A stretch of 35,988 nucleotides of DNA from an uncultured Oscillospiraceae bacterium (GCA_910587835.1 CAJUNQ010000088.1:1-35988); one strand, 5' to 3'; positions 15,337 to 23,751 are shown, numbered from the stretch's first letter. Notes: a model not told the origin generated them from the sequence alone. Numbers and translations are program-made.

Positions 15337-16341
15337 CTAGTCCCGGGGCGGGGCGCCGCGGCCCAGGTACAGCCGCACCTGGGTCCCCTGTCCGGGCTGA
15401 GACAGCACCTGGACCCGGTTGCCCAGCTTATCCAGCACCCGCCGGGTGAGATACAGCCCCAGCCCGGTGCTGGCCTGCTGCTGCCGCCCGTTGCGGCCGG
15501 TGAAGCCCCGCTCGAAAATCCGGGGCAGGTCCGCCGGGTCAATGCCCACCCCCTGGTCGCTGACCGTAAGCACATCCTCCCCGTCCATGTCAATAGACAC
15601 CTTGCCCGAGGGAGTGTACTTCACCGCATTGGAGATCAGCTGCTCCAACACAAATTGCAGCCATTTTTCATCCGTGACCACCTGGTTTTCAAAGTCTCCC
15701 AAATCCAGGGTCAGCCCCTTATAGATGAATGGCGTCGCGAACCTTTTGGCCGCCCGGGCCGCAATGGGGCGCACCGGGCACAGGGTCAGCCGCAGGTCCG
15801 CGCTCATGGAGTAAATGCGCAGATAGCCCAGCACCAGCTCCACATAGCGTTCGGTCTGGAACAGCTCCTGGCGCAGGGCCTCGTTGGCCTGGGGGCCGGT
15901 TTGGCCGGTCTGCACCAGCAGCTCCATAGCTGCCAGCGGGGTCTTGATCTGATGGGCCCACAGGGTGAAATATTCCAGCAGCTCCTCCTGCCGGCCGGCC
16001 AGCTGGGTCTCCAGGCCGGCGATGCGCTGCCGCAGCTCCTCCACGGTTTCCGCCATCAGCCGGTCGCCGAGGGGCTGGCTCCACCCGCCGGCGTCCACCG
16101 GCTCGGTGAGGTGGGGGGCGGCGCGGCGCAGGGCCTGGGCCTGCCGCAGCCTGCGGTAAAAAGACACAAAGTCCGGCAGGCCGAACAGCCCCCAGCCCAC
16201 TGTGGCAATGAGAAGAAAGCAGTAGAGCAGGGGGCTTTGGGGCAGGCCGTACAGCCGGAACAGATACCAGGCCCCAGCCCCCAGCAGCAGGCTGGCAGCA
16301 ATCACCCGGCGGCGTTCGAGAAGATAACGAAAAAACAGCAT
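15337..16341 (-). CDS. Sensor histidine kinase, BceS-like intramembrane-sensing type
   Basis: This 334-residue kinase has two N-terminal membrane helices (about 14-32 and 37-55) with almost no extracellular loop, the layout of BceS/GraS-type kinases that respond to cell-envelope peptides through an ABC transporter. The phosphoacceptor His130 lies in LWAHQIKTPLAAM. The N-box is LISNAVKYTPSG, the G1 box SDQGVGID and the G2 box STGLGLYLT. It starts 3 nt after the response-regulator stop, so they are one operon. The BceAB-type transporter that usually sits beside such pairs is not in this window. Specificity for an antimicrobial peptide is inference from architecture only. Confidence 0.92.
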   Translation of the reverse strand: MLFFRYLLERRRVIAASLLLGAGAWYLFRLYGLPQSPLLYCFLLIATVGWGLFGLPDFVSFYRRLRQAQALRRAAPHLTEPVDAGGWSQPLGDRLMAETVEELRQRIAGLETQLAGRQEELLEYFTLWAHQIKTPLAAMELLVQTGQTGPQANEALRQELFQTERYVELVLGYLRIYSMSADLRLTLCPVRPIAARAAKRFATPFIYKGLTLDLGDFENQVVTDEKWLQFVLEQLISNAVKYTPSGKVSIDMDGEDVLTVSDQGVGIDPADLPRIFERGFTGRNGRQQQASTGLGLYLTRRVLDKLGNRVQVLSQPGQGTQVRLYLGRGAPPRD

Positions 16342-16344
16342 GTT

Positions 16345-17016
16345 CTACTCCATGATATAGCCCTGGCCCTTGCGGGTGGCCAGCAGTCCGGCCAGGCCAA
16401 TGCCCTCCAGCTTTTTGCGCAGGCGGGAGATGTTGACCGACAGGGTGTTGTCGTCGATAAAGCTCTCGCTCTCCCACAGGCGGGTCATCAGGTCCTTCCG
16501 GCTGACGGTGTGGCCGGCGTTCTCCATAAGCGTCCGAAGGATGCGGAACTCGGTTTTGGTGAGGGGGGCTTTGCCCCCAGGCCCTGCCACCGACTCCCCG
16601 GAGAGGTCCAGCGCCGCGCCGCCCAGCTCCATCAGGTCCAAGCCGCCCTGCAGGGTGTAGGCCCGGCGCAGCACAGCCTGAAGCTTGGCCGTGAGCACCG
16701 TCAGGTCAAAGGGCTTGGGGATGAAATCGTCCCCGCCCAGCTCCATGGCGGTGACGATGTTGATGTTGTCTGAGGCGGAGGAGAGAAACACCACCGGCGC
16801 TTTGGACCGCCTGCGCAGCTCCCGCACCCAGTGAAAGCCGTTGAACCCAGGCAGGCCGATGTCCAGCAGCACCAGATGGGGGGCAAAGGCCTCAAACTCC
16901 TCCGTGACCCGGGCAAAGTCCTCCACTGCGGCCACCGAATACCCCCACAGCCGCAGATGCTCCGCCACGGTGCGGCAGATCACCGGGTCGTCCTCCACCA
17001 GAAAGATTTTATACAT
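16345..17016 (-). CDS. OmpR-family response regulator, BceR-like
   Basis: This 223-residue protein has a receiver domain (acidic pair VEDD at 7-10, phosphoacceptor Asp52 in LLDIGLPG, conserved Lys in FIPKPFD) and a C-terminal winged-helix DNA-binding domain (LTKTEFRILRTLMENAGHTV, then SVNISRLRKKLEGIGL and TRKGQGYIM). These are typical of the BceR/GraR branch. It overlaps the HAD gene upstream by 8 nt, so translation is probably coupled: the ATG at 17016 lies inside the end of the HAD frame with only a weak ribosome site (GGTGAAGC). The paired kinase follows directly. Confidence 0.93.
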   Translation of the reverse strand: MYKIFLVEDDPVICRTVAEHLRLWGYSVAAVEDFARVTEEFEAFAPHLVLLDIGLPGFNGFHWVRELRRRSKAPVVFLSSASDNINIVTAMELGGDDFIPKPFDLTVLTAKLQAVLRRAYTLQGGLDLMELGGAALDLSGESVAGPGGKAPLTKTEFRILRTLMENAGHTVSRKDLMTRLWESESFIDDNTLSVNISRLRKKLEGIGLAGLLATRKGQGYIME

Positions 17017-17713
17017 GCTTCACCAGCTCCCGGATGTCCTCATAGCTCTGCGCCCGCCAGGTGCAGGGGGGCGGGGTGCGGGAGTTGGTCCAGGCCCCGG
17101 GCGGGTCGTACCAGATGCTGCGCAGGCCCGCGTTTACCGCCCCCTGGATGTCCGAGGAGGGGGAGTCGCCGATGACCGCGGCCCGCTGGGGGTCAAAGCC
17201 GGCGATATGGGCGGCCACATAGTCAAAATAGGCCTTGTGGGGCTTGCCCACGCCCACTGCCTCTGACACGAAGACCGCCTGAAAATAGGGGAGCAGCCCC
17301 GCGTGCTCCAGCCTGGGTCCCTGGCTGACCACATTGCCGTTGGTAATGATATACAGCTGAAAGTCCCGGGCCAGGTCCCGCACCAGCTCCACCGCGCCGG
17401 GATAGGGGGTGCCGGTCTGGGCCATGGCGTCAAAATAGGCGTTGTTCACTGCCTCCGGGTCGCCGCTAAGGCCGGTCTCCTCCAAAAATTCCACAAAGCG
17501 GGAGAGATAGAGCTCCTGCTTGGTGCACACCCCCTGCTCAAAGCGGTCCCAGGCCCGGTTGTTGCAGGCGTCGTAGCATTCCAGCAGGGCAGGGGAGTAG
17601 GGCCGCTGAGAGGCAAACTGCGCGCCGTACATCAGCTGAAAGGATTGGGTCATATCAGCGGGAAAGTCCAGCAGGGTGTAGTCTGCGTCCAGAAGAAGAA
17701 AGCGCGTGGGCAT
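17009..17713 (-). CDS. HAD hydrolase, YjjG/YfnB-type nucleotidase
   Basis: This 234-residue HAD-superfamily phosphatase has motif I LLLDADYTLLDF (Asp9 and Asp11), motif II IITNGN near residue 115, the motif III Lys in VGKPHKAYFDY, and motif IV VIGDSPSSDIQGA. The sequence matches the YjjG/YfnB group, known in E. coli to dephosphorylate noncanonical pyrimidine monophosphates. ATG at 17713 has AAAGGATG upstream; the longer open frame crosses the promoter and is rejected. It is the first gene of a three-gene operon with the response regulator and sensor kinase, an unusual partnership that may simply reflect compaction. Confidence 0.9.
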   Translation of the reverse strand: MPTRFLLLDADYTLLDFPADMTQSFQLMYGAQFASQRPYSPALLECYDACNNRAWDRFEQGVCTKQELYLSRFVEFLEETGLSGDPEAVNNAYFDAMAQTGTPYPGAVELVRDLARDFQLYIITNGNVVSQGPRLEHAGLLPYFQAVFVSEAVGVGKPHKAYFDYVAAHIAGFDPQRAAVIGDSPSSDIQGAVNAGLRSIWYDPPGAWTNSRTPPPCTWRAQSYEDIRELVKHV

Positions 17714-17752
17714 GGAATCATCCTTTCCGGCATAGTATTCTGATATATGGAA

Positions 17753-17782
17753 ATTATACAGCGGGAAGGGGAGGCTTGTCAA
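17753..17782 (-). promoter_or_regulatory. Promoter of the HAD-regulator-kinase operon
   Basis: The minus strand reads TTGACA, 18 nt, TATAAT, about 40 nt before the HAD start codon. Both boxes are perfect consensus. Confidence 0.87.
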
Positions 17783-17963
17783 GCCGCTGCCCGGCCCTGG
17801 AAGCGGCTCAAGAAAGAGTTTATGACAATGGAACGGCCACCGGCTCAGGGATTGGCCCTTAAACGCCCTGCCGCCTTTGAAAAGCGGACGACGCCTTGCC
17901 GGTAAGCTCTTTGCTTTGGGCGCGCCTCCCGGCCCCCGGTCTGTAAAAAAAACAGGAGGTCCT

Positions 17964-19220
17964 ATGAAAGCATTCCGCTATTTTGTCCCCTGGCTGGCCC
18001 TGGCCGCGGCAGTGGCCGCTGTCTGGTTGAGCCAGTCCCGCCCCTTTGCCCAAGCCCAGGCCCGGCCGGGGGCTTCTCCGGCCCCGGCAGGGTCGTCCGG
18101 CTCGTCCGCTGAGGTGCACCAGCCCTCGCCCCCGGCCTTGTCCCCCAGCCCTGGGCCAAAGGAGCAGCTGCGGGGGGTGTGGGTGCCCTATATGGCCTTG
18201 GAGGCCCCCGAACACACCCAGGCCGCCTTTGAGGAGAACTTCCGGGCCATTGCCCAAAGCGCGCAGAAAAAGGGCCTCAACACCCTGTTTGTCCATGTGC
18301 GGGCCTTCTGCGACGCCCTCTACCCCTCCGAGCGGTATCCCTGGTCCCACATTCTCACCGGCGTGCAGGGCAAGGACCCGGGCTTTGACCCTTTGCAGTT
18401 TATGGTGGACTACACCCACAGCCTGGGGATGGAATTTCACGCCTGGGTGAACCCCCTGCGGGTATGCACGAAAAAGACCCCCGGCCAGCTGGCGGAGGAC
18501 AGCCCCTATACGACGCTGGGGGACACAGAGTCCTACTACTTTATGGAGTGGGAGGGCACGGTGTATCTGGACCCCGCCTACCCCTACACCCGCACCCTGG
18601 TGGCGGAGGGGGCGGCGGAGATTGTGGAGAAGTACCCGGTGGACGGCGTGCATTTTGACGACTATTTTTACCCCACCCAGGAGGCCTCTCTGGACGGGGA
18701 GTCTTATCAATTATATTGCGATTCCGTGTCTCAGCCCCTGGCACAGGCGGACTGGCGCAGGGCAAACATCAGCGCCATGGTGGAGGAGGTGTATCAGCGG
18801 GTAAAGGCGGCCCGGCCCGAGGCGCGGTTCGGCATCTCGCCCCAGGGCAACCTGACAAACGACTGGAACATGGGGGCCGACGTGTCCGCCTGGTGCGCCC
18901 TGCCCGGCTATGTGGACTATCTCTGCCCTCAGCTGTATTACGGCTTTGAGGACCCCGGCCTGCCCTATGCCCAGGCCTTGGACCAGTGGACCGCTCTGCC
19001 CCGGCGGCAGGGGCTTGCCCTTTACGCCGGACTGGCCCTGTATAAGGCCGGGGACCCGGAGCGGGGGCAGGACTGGGCCGGCGGGGATGTGATCGGCCGG
19101 CAGATTGACGCGGCGGCGGACTGGGACGGGGTGGTGCTGTACAGCTCCGCCTATCTGGACGCGGAGCAGACCCAGGAGGAGATGGCGGGGGCCGTGGAGG
19201 CCATGGCGCGGCTGGGCTGA
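17964..19220 (+). CDS. Secreted/anchored GH10-like (DUF187, GHL10) protein
   Basis: This 418-residue protein carries the glycosyl-hydrolase-like 10 domain (former DUF187), a TIM-barrel family thought to act on cell-surface or peptidoglycan-linked sugars. An N-terminal hydrophobic helix (about 6-24) acts as signal peptide or anchor, followed by a Pro/Ser/Ala-rich linker to about residue 65. Domain hallmarks are LRGVWVPYM, GLNTLFVHVRAFCDALYPS, GMEFHAWVNPLRV, VDGVHFDDYFYP, ARFGISPQGN and YVDYLCPQLYYGF. The acidic pair in HFDDYFYP is the likely catalytic region. ATG at 17964 follows AGGAGGT. Cys residues are scattered, no lipobox. It is transcribed away from the HAD operon; no clear promoter is seen in the 250-nt divergent gap. 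Confidence 0.9.
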   Translation: MKAFRYFVPWLALAAAVAAVWLSQSRPFAQAQARPGASPAPAGSSGSSAEVHQPSPPALSPSPGPKEQLRGVWVPYMALEAPEHTQAAFEENFRAIAQSAQKKGLNTLFVHVRAFCDALYPSERYPWSHILTGVQGKDPGFDPLQFMVDYTHSLGMEFHAWVNPLRVCTKKTPGQLAEDSPYTTLGDTESYYFMEWEGTVYLDPAYPYTRTLVAEGAAEIVEKYPVDGVHFDDYFYPTQEASLDGESYQLYCDSVSQPLAQADWRRANISAMVEEVYQRVKAARPEARFGISPQGNLTNDWNMGADVSAWCALPGYVDYLCPQLYYGFEDPGLPYAQALDQWTALPRRQGLALYAGLALYKAGDPERGQDWAGGDVIGRQIDAAADWDGVVLYSSAYLDAEQTQEEMAGAVEAMARLG

Positions 19221-19234
19221 GGCGCGGTCAAGTA

Positions 19235-19415
19235 TTTAGGCAACACCGCACAAAGACCGGCCTACGGCCTTTGCACGTGATTTGCTTGCACTTTTTCCGT
19301 CATAGCGCACAGCTTTCGCTTGTCAATCGCTAGATTGGCTACACCTAATCTGTACACTCTGACGAAAAAATTGACCGCGCATCTCACGCGCAATCTTTGT
19401 GCGGGGTTGCCTTTA
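19235..19415. repeat. Family B MITE-like element, copy B1
   Basis: A 173-nt element (19239-19411) with 18-bp near-perfect terminal inverted repeats GGCAACACCGCACAAAGA / GGCAACCCCGCACAAAGA, flanked on both sides by TTTA (19235-19238, 19412-19415), a likely target duplication. Its core (TTGCTTGCA...TTTCCGTCATAGCG) is shared with B3 at 23970. No coding capacity, so non-autonomous. Confidence 0.85.
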
Positions 19416-19467
19416 CAATCAGGCGGCACAGGGTGAAACGACCCGTGCGGCCTGATTCCTCTGTAAA
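19412..19467. repeat. Large hairpin next to B1
   Basis: AATCAGGC-GCAC-GGGT pairs with ACCC-GTGC-GCCTGATT (19417-19457) with small bulges, and outer TTTACA/TGTAAA (19412-19417, 19462-19467) can extend it. The element B1 ends exactly at its left foot. No T-tract. The following 19468-19768 has several short ORFs but no recognisable gene. Confidence 0.55.
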
Positions 19468-19768
19468 GAATATGGGAGATAAGCCGAACCGGGGGTGAAG
19501 AATCCTGCGGAAATACGGACATTTGACATTGGCAGGCCGAAGGGGGGGGGCCGCCGTGAAAACAGTCCGCCTGAAAGGAAAGCGGGGCGCAGGCGCACGC
19601 CCGTCCCGTCCAGGGGCTTTTGTACAAAAAACCGTAGAGAATAGGAAAGAACAGGCCCCGGCGCCCCTTATTCTGCCCTGTTTTCTGAGTGGTAAAGCAG
19701 TTTGTATGACAGCCGCTTGTGCAGGTTGTCGGTTTATGGGACGGGCGCGGGCGCAGCCATGAATTTCC

Positions 19769-19797
19769 TTGACAAGCCCGGCCTTTTATGCTATGCT
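19769..19797 (+). promoter_or_regulatory. Promoter of the rplU operon
   Basis: TTGACA, 17-nt spacer, TATGCT. Strong sigma-A-type promoter leaving a leader of about 75 nt before rplU. Confidence 0.8.
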
Positions 19798-19799
19798 AT

Positions 19800-19878
19800 A
19801 TAAGCCGCATGCTGCGGGTATGCAAGCGGGCTTTGCCCCGCCCGAGGCAGCGAGACTATAGCAAAGGCAGGATAAGAA
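19800..19878 (+). promoter_or_regulatory. Probable L21 leader (autoregulatory 5' UTR)
   Basis: The leader contains nested stems GCTGC...GGCAGC and GCGGGC/GCCC(C)GC directly before rplU. Firmicutes carry an L21 leader motif at this place; identity here rests on position and foldability, not on a covariance match. Confidence 0.5.
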
Positions 19879-20187
19879 ATGTTTGCAGTCATTGAGACCG
19901 GCGGAAAGCAGTACAAGGTCCAGTATGGCGACGTGATCTTCGTGGAGAAGCTGGACGCCGCTGAGAACGACACCGTGGAGTTCCCTGTTGTGGCCGTGTT
20001 CGGCGAGGGCGAGCCCAAGGTGGGCGCTCCCTATGTGCAGGGCGCTTCCGTCACCGGCAAGGTGGTTAAAAACGGCAAGGCTAAGAAGATTACGGTGTTT
20101 ACCTACAAGCCCAAGAAGAACTCCAAGCGCAAAATGGGCCATCGTCAGCCCTATACCAAGATTCAGATCGAGGCAGTCAAGGCATAA
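19879..20187 (+). CDS. rplU: Large-subunit ribosomal protein bL21
   Basis: This 102-residue protein has the full bL21 sequence: MFAVIETGGKQYKV at the N-terminus, then GAPYVQGASVTGKVV and the rRNA-binding C-terminal block KITVFTYKPKKNSKRKMGHR, QPYTKIQIE. It binds 23S rRNA in the 50S subunit. It is first in the rplU-prp-rpmA operon and overlaps prp by one base (TAATG at 20185-20189). Ribosome site is weak-looking (AAAGGCAGGAT) but well spaced. Confidence 0.98.
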   Translation: MFAVIETGGKQYKVQYGDVIFVEKLDAAENDTVEFPVVAVFGEGEPKVGAPYVQGASVTGKVVKNGKAKKITVFTYKPKKNSKRKMGHRQPYTKIQIEAVKA

Positions 20188-20510
20188 TGGTCTGCGCCGA
20201 CTTCCTCATTCTTCCGGACGGGCGGCTGCTGGGCTTTCGCCTTAGGGGCCACGCGGGCTGGGGAGACGAGGGAACCGATATTGTGTGCGCGGCGGTGTCC
20301 TCCGCGGCCTATCTTGTCGCCAACACCGTGACAGAGGTGTTGGGGGCGGCTCCTCTGTCCCTGCGGGCGGAGGAGGGGGAGATGCTTCTGCGGATGGAGG
20401 AGAAGGACGAGCCTCTGTGCCGCAGCCTGTTTGCGGGGCTCAAGCTCCACCTGAAGGGGCTTGAGGAGCAGTACCCGGCGCACATCAGGGTAAGCTATTT
20501 GGAGATATAA
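20187..20510 (+). CDS. prp: Ribosomal-processing cysteine protease Prp
   Basis: This 107-residue protease (YsxB family) removes the N-terminal extension of ribosomal protein L27 in Firmicutes. The catalytic pair is visible as His22 in LRGHAGWGDEGTD and Cys34 in DIVCAAVSS, the positions known for the Staphylococcus aureus enzyme. It starts at the ATG overlapping the rplU stop. The substrate, rpmA, is the next gene and carries a matching N-terminal extension, so enzyme and substrate are encoded side by side. Confidence 0.95.
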   Translation: MVCADFLILPDGRLLGFRLRGHAGWGDEGTDIVCAAVSSAAYLVANTVTEVLGAAPLSLRAEEGEMLLRMEEKDEPLCRSLFAGLKLHLKGLEEQYPAHIRVSYLEI

Positions 20511-20542
20511 CCAGTTTTTGAGGAGAAAGGAAGGCAAAAATC

Positions 20543-20821
20543 ATGCTGAAGATCAATATCCAGCTTTTTGCCCATAAAAAGGGCATGGGCTCTACCAAAA
20601 ACGGCCGGGACTCCGAGTCCAAGCGTTTGGGCGTGAAGCGGGCCGACGGCCAGTTTGTGCTGGCGGGGAATATCCTCGTGAAGCAGCGGGGCACCAAGAT
20701 TCACCCCGGAGAGAACGTGGGCCGGGGCAAGGACGACACCCTGTTCGCCAAGGTGGACGGCAAGGTGCGTTTTGAGCGCATGGGCGCGGACCGCAAGAAG
20801 GTCAGCGTGTACGCGGAGTAA
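20543..20821 (+). CDS. rpmA: Large-subunit ribosomal protein bL27
   Basis: This 92-residue precursor of bL27 begins MLKINIQLF-AHKKG: nine residues ending in Phe, then the mature N-terminus. This is the Firmicute extension cut by Prp between Phe9 and Ala10. The mature protein reaches the peptidyl-transferase centre. The core GSTKNGRDSESKRLGVK and GTKIHPGENVGRGKDDTLFA is standard. GAAAGGAAGG precedes the ATG. Its TAA stop is at the edge of a family B element, which separates it from the downstream genes. Confidence 0.98.
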   Translation: MLKINIQLFAHKKGMGSTKNGRDSESKRLGVKRADGQFVLAGNILVKQRGTKIHPGENVGRGKDDTLFAKVDGKVRFERMGADRKKVSVYAE

Positions 20822-20951
20822 GAGCCTGTCATTCATAGTGGGGGATCGCGCGGGCGAGGGATTTTTCGTCAGAGGCGGGGGCTTTCGCCGTCAGTCTGGC
20901 GGTTGTTTTGCCGCCCATATGCCGCCCATCCGCTGTGAATACAGCTTCTAA
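20819..20951. repeat. Family B-like element, degenerate copy B2
   Basis: TAA (20819-20821, the rpmA stop) and TAA (20949-20951) flank 127 nt with imperfect ends GAGCCTGTCATTCAT / GAAGCTGTATTCACA. The inside has GATTTTTCGTCAGAG, also present in B1, and several short GC-rich stems. Assignment is tentative because the ends are diverged. Confidence 0.5.
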
Positions 20952-21035
20952 GCCAGCCGCTGCCGCAATAGGTTTGAATGGAGAGCTTCTTCGGGCGATG
21001 TCTGAGGGAGCTTTTCTTTGTAGGAGGCGAGGAAT

Positions 21036-21851
21036 ATGACGGGGCTGTATCTGATTGAGGGCCTGCCCTGCTCGGGCAAGAGCACGACCGCCAGGTATGT
21101 GGCGGATTGTCTGGCAAAGGCCGGCCAGAGGGCGGTATATGTGGACGAGGGCAGCGGAAACCACCCGGCGGACTATGAGCTTCACGCCTATGTGGGGCGG
21201 GGGGCTTTGGCCTCTCTGCCGGAGAGGCTGGGGGAGCGGGTTAGGGAGCAGGGCGGGGCCCAGGGGGACGGCTGGCTTGTGGCTCTGTCCCGATTCAGCG
21301 GCCGGGAGCTGGACCTGCTTTTGCCCTATAAAATTTACGACGGCCTGCCCTGGGAGCAGGAAATGCCCCTGATGCTGGACAAATGGGAGAGCTTTGTCCA
21401 AAAAGCGGAAAAAGGCGTTGGGTATGTGTTTAACAGCGTGCTTTTGCAGAATCCTATGTGTGAGACCATGATGCGCTTCGGACAGCCGCAGGAGCAGTCC
21501 TTTGCCTTTGTTTCCGGCATCCTGCGCCGGGCCGCCCCTTTGAAGCCCGCGGTCCTCTACCTGAAAAACGACAGCATTGCCCAAAGCGTCCGCTCCGCCG
21601 CGCCGGAGCGGCCCGGCTGGCTGGAGGGGGTAATCGCCTACCATGAAAACGGGGCCTACGGCAGAAGCATCCGGGCCCAGGGCTTTGAGGGGTACGTCGC
21701 CTGCCTGAAGGAGCGTCAACGCCGGGAGCTGGCTATACTGGCACAGCTGCCCGTGAAAAGCCTGGTTCTGGAAAACCCCCAGCAGGACTGGGCCGGAGCC
21801 TATGAGAGGATCGCCGGGTTTGTGGCAGCGTCCTGCGGCGGGGAGAGGTGA
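21036..21851 (+). CDS. P-loop NTPase/kinase-like protein of unknown function
   Basis: This 271-residue protein opens with a Walker A motif, GLPCSGKST (9-17), after one hydrophobic strand (LYLIE). This is the fold of nucleoside/nucleotide kinases and related AAA-like proteins. An acidic segment VYVDEGSGNHPAD follows near 35-47. A later block reads YVFNSVLLQNPMCETMMRFG, then FVSGILRRAAPLKPAVLYL. I recognise the fold but not a defined family; a phosphotransferase role is inference. TAGGAGGCGAGGA precedes the ATG. It lies between rpmA and obgE, a place usually occupied directly by obgE in Firmicutes, and is tightly followed by a GNAT gene (1-nt gap), so the pair looks like an insertion into the operon. 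Confidence 0.8.
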   Translation: MTGLYLIEGLPCSGKSTTARYVADCLAKAGQRAVYVDEGSGNHPADYELHAYVGRGALASLPERLGERVREQGGAQGDGWLVALSRFSGRELDLLLPYKIYDGLPWEQEMPLMLDKWESFVQKAEKGVGYVFNSVLLQNPMCETMMRFGQPQEQSFAFVSGILRRAAPLKPAVLYLKNDSIAQSVRSAAPERPGWLEGVIAYHENGAYGRSIRAQGFEGYVACLKERQRRELAILAQLPVKSLVLENPQQDWAGAYERIAGFVAASCGGER

Positions 21852-21852
21852 A

Positions 21853-22362
21853 ATGAATTTGGAGATACAAACAGAGCGGCTGACCATCCAGCCCTATCAG
21901 CCAATATATTTAGAGGACTATTATCGGGAGTTTACGGCGGAAATCACAAAATATCAGTACCCGGACCCTTTCCCGGATTTGGAGACCGCCAATCAGGCGC
22001 TGTCCGGCTTCTGCCGGGAGATGGAGGCAGGAAACATGTTGGAGCTGGTCCTCCTTAGCCGGAAGGGGGAATTTCTGGGCAGCGTGGAGGTCTTCGGCCT
22101 GAAGGAGGAGGCCCCGGAGCTGGGGGTCTGGCTGAAAAGCGCGGCCCAGGGAGCCGGGTACGGCTATGAAGCCCTGAAGGCAGTGGTAGACGCTTTGAAC
22201 GCCCTGGGAAAATACAGGTATTATATCTACGAGGCCGATGTTCGGAACGCCCCCAGCCGCCGCCTGGTGGAAAAGTTCCCGTTCCAGGAAGGGGAGCGCC
22301 AGGAGCTTACAACGGAGTCGGGAAAGAGGCTGATTTTGCAGACCTACCGTATTTATAGCTAG
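21853..22362 (+). CDS. GNAT acetyltransferase, RimJ-like
   Basis: This 169-residue protein resembles the RimJ/RimL branch of GNAT N-acetyltransferases: ETERLTI-type start (IQTERLTIQPY), central strand LVLLSRKGEFLGSVEVFGL, ELGVWLKSAAQGAGYGYEALKAV as acetyl-CoA-binding loop (QGxGYG), and DVRNAPSRRLVEKFPF near the C-terminus, the usual N-x-S-x-R-x-x-EK pattern. Substrate unknown. The ATG at 21853 is 1 nt past the stop of the P-loop gene, with GGGGAGAGG upstream, so the two are co-translated. Confidence 0.87.
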   Translation: MNLEIQTERLTIQPYQPIYLEDYYREFTAEITKYQYPDPFPDLETANQALSGFCREMEAGNMLELVLLSRKGEFLGSVEVFGLKEEAPELGVWLKSAAQGAGYGYEALKAVVDALNALGKYRYYIYEADVRNAPSRRLVEKFPFQEGERQELTTESGKRLILQTYRIYS

Positions 22363-22405
22363 TCAGAGGCCGCCCCAAAGCATGGCGCGGCCAGGAGGTG
22401 TAAAA

Positions 22406-23676
22406 ATGTTTATCGACGTAGCAAAAATATTCATAAAGGCCGGCGACGGCGGCGACGGCGCGGTGGCCTTTCACCGGGAGAAATATGTGGCGGCAGGGGG
22501 CCCCGATGGGGGCGACGGGGGTAAGGGCGGCAATGTGCTCTTTCAGGCGGACAGCAACCTGTCCACCCTGGCGGACTTCCGCTACAAGCGCAAGTACACG
22601 GCCCAGCGGGGAGAGAACGGTCGGGGCGGCCGCTGCTCCGGCAAGTCCGCCCCAGATCTGGTGATCAAGGTCCCCAGGGGCACTTTGGTGAAGGACGCGG
22701 ACACAGGCCGGGTGATTGCAGACATCTGGGACAGCGAGCCCCAGCTGATTGCCAAAGGGGGCCGGGGGGGCTGGGGCAACACCCACTTCGCCACCCCCTC
22801 CCGGCAGACCCCCCGGTTTGCCAAGCCAGGCCTGCCGGGCCAGGCGTTCAACGTCAGCTGGAGCTGAAGCTGCTGGCGGACGTGGGCCTGGTGGGCTTCC
22901 CCAATGTGGGCAAGTCCACGTTGGTCTCCGTGGTCAGCGAGGCCAAGCCCAACATTGCCAACTACCACTTCACCACCCTGACCCCTGTGCTGGGGGTGGT
23001 CTCTCTGGGCGAGGGCCGGTCCTTTGTCATGGCGGACATTCCCGGGCTGATTGAGGGGGCCTGGGAGGGCCGGGGGCTGGGCCACCAGTTTTTGCGCCAT
23101 GTTGAGCGCTGCCGGATGCTGGTGCACATTGTGGACGTGGCCGGCAGCGAGGGCCGGGACCCCAGGGAGGACTTTCGGGTCATCAACCAGGAGCTGAAAA
23201 AATTCAACCCTGAGCTGGCCGGGCGGCCCATGCTGGTGGCGGGCAACAAGTGCGACCTGGCGGAGGAGGAGCAGGTGGAGGACTTCCGCCGGTTTGTGGA
23301 GGACCAGGGCTACCGGTTCTTCCCCATCATCGCCCCCATCAACGAGCAGGTGGACGCTCTGCTCAACGCCATTTCCGCAGAGCTTGCCCAGCTGCCGCCG
23401 ATTCTCCGCTATCAGCCCGAGCCTGTGGAGCTGCAGCCCATTGAGGAGCTGAACCGGGACCGGGTGAACGTGACCCGGCAGGAGGGGATCTATACGGTAG
23501 AGGCCCCCTGGCTGGAGCGCATTATGCTGTCGGTGGACTTTGACGACTCTGAGTCCCTGCAATACTTCCAGCGGGTGCTCATTCAGACCGGGGTGATCGA
23601 CGCCCTGCGGGAGGCTGGCTGCGACGAGGGGGACACGGTGGACATCTACGGGCTGGAATTTGACTTTGTGGAATAA
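22406..23676 (+). pseudogene. obgE: GTPase Obg, frameshifted in this sequence
   Basis: Obg is an essential ribosome-assembly and stress GTPase. The glycine-rich Obg fold is intact in the first frame from ATG 22406 (AGGAGGTG upstream) through FAKPGLPGQ, then the frame stops at 22867. The second frame resumes at LELKLLADVG and contains all G motifs (GFPNVGKST, DIPGLIEGA, NKCD) and the Obg C-terminal domain up to EFDFVE. Adding one base near 22845-22850, for example restoring a G in CCAGGCG, joins the frames as GQGVQRQLELK with the spacing expected for the family. One missing base in a G-run is most easily a sequencing error because obgE is normally indispensable; a true mutation or programmed shift is not excluded. 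The TAA stop abuts a family A repeat. Confidence 0.9.
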
Positions 23677-23751
23677 GGCCTGCTTGAAAAGTCGAAAACA
23701 CCGTCTTTTTTGCCCAGGGGAGGCCCCTTTCTGTGTGGAAAAGCCTTGCCA
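23674..23751. repeat. Family A half-element A5a
   Basis: TAAGGCCTGCTTGAAAAGTCG followed by AAAACACCGTCTTTTTTGCCC, closely matching the left half of A6 (30310). Only one terminus is present; it runs directly into A5b. Its first three bases are the obgE stop codon. Confidence 0.7.
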
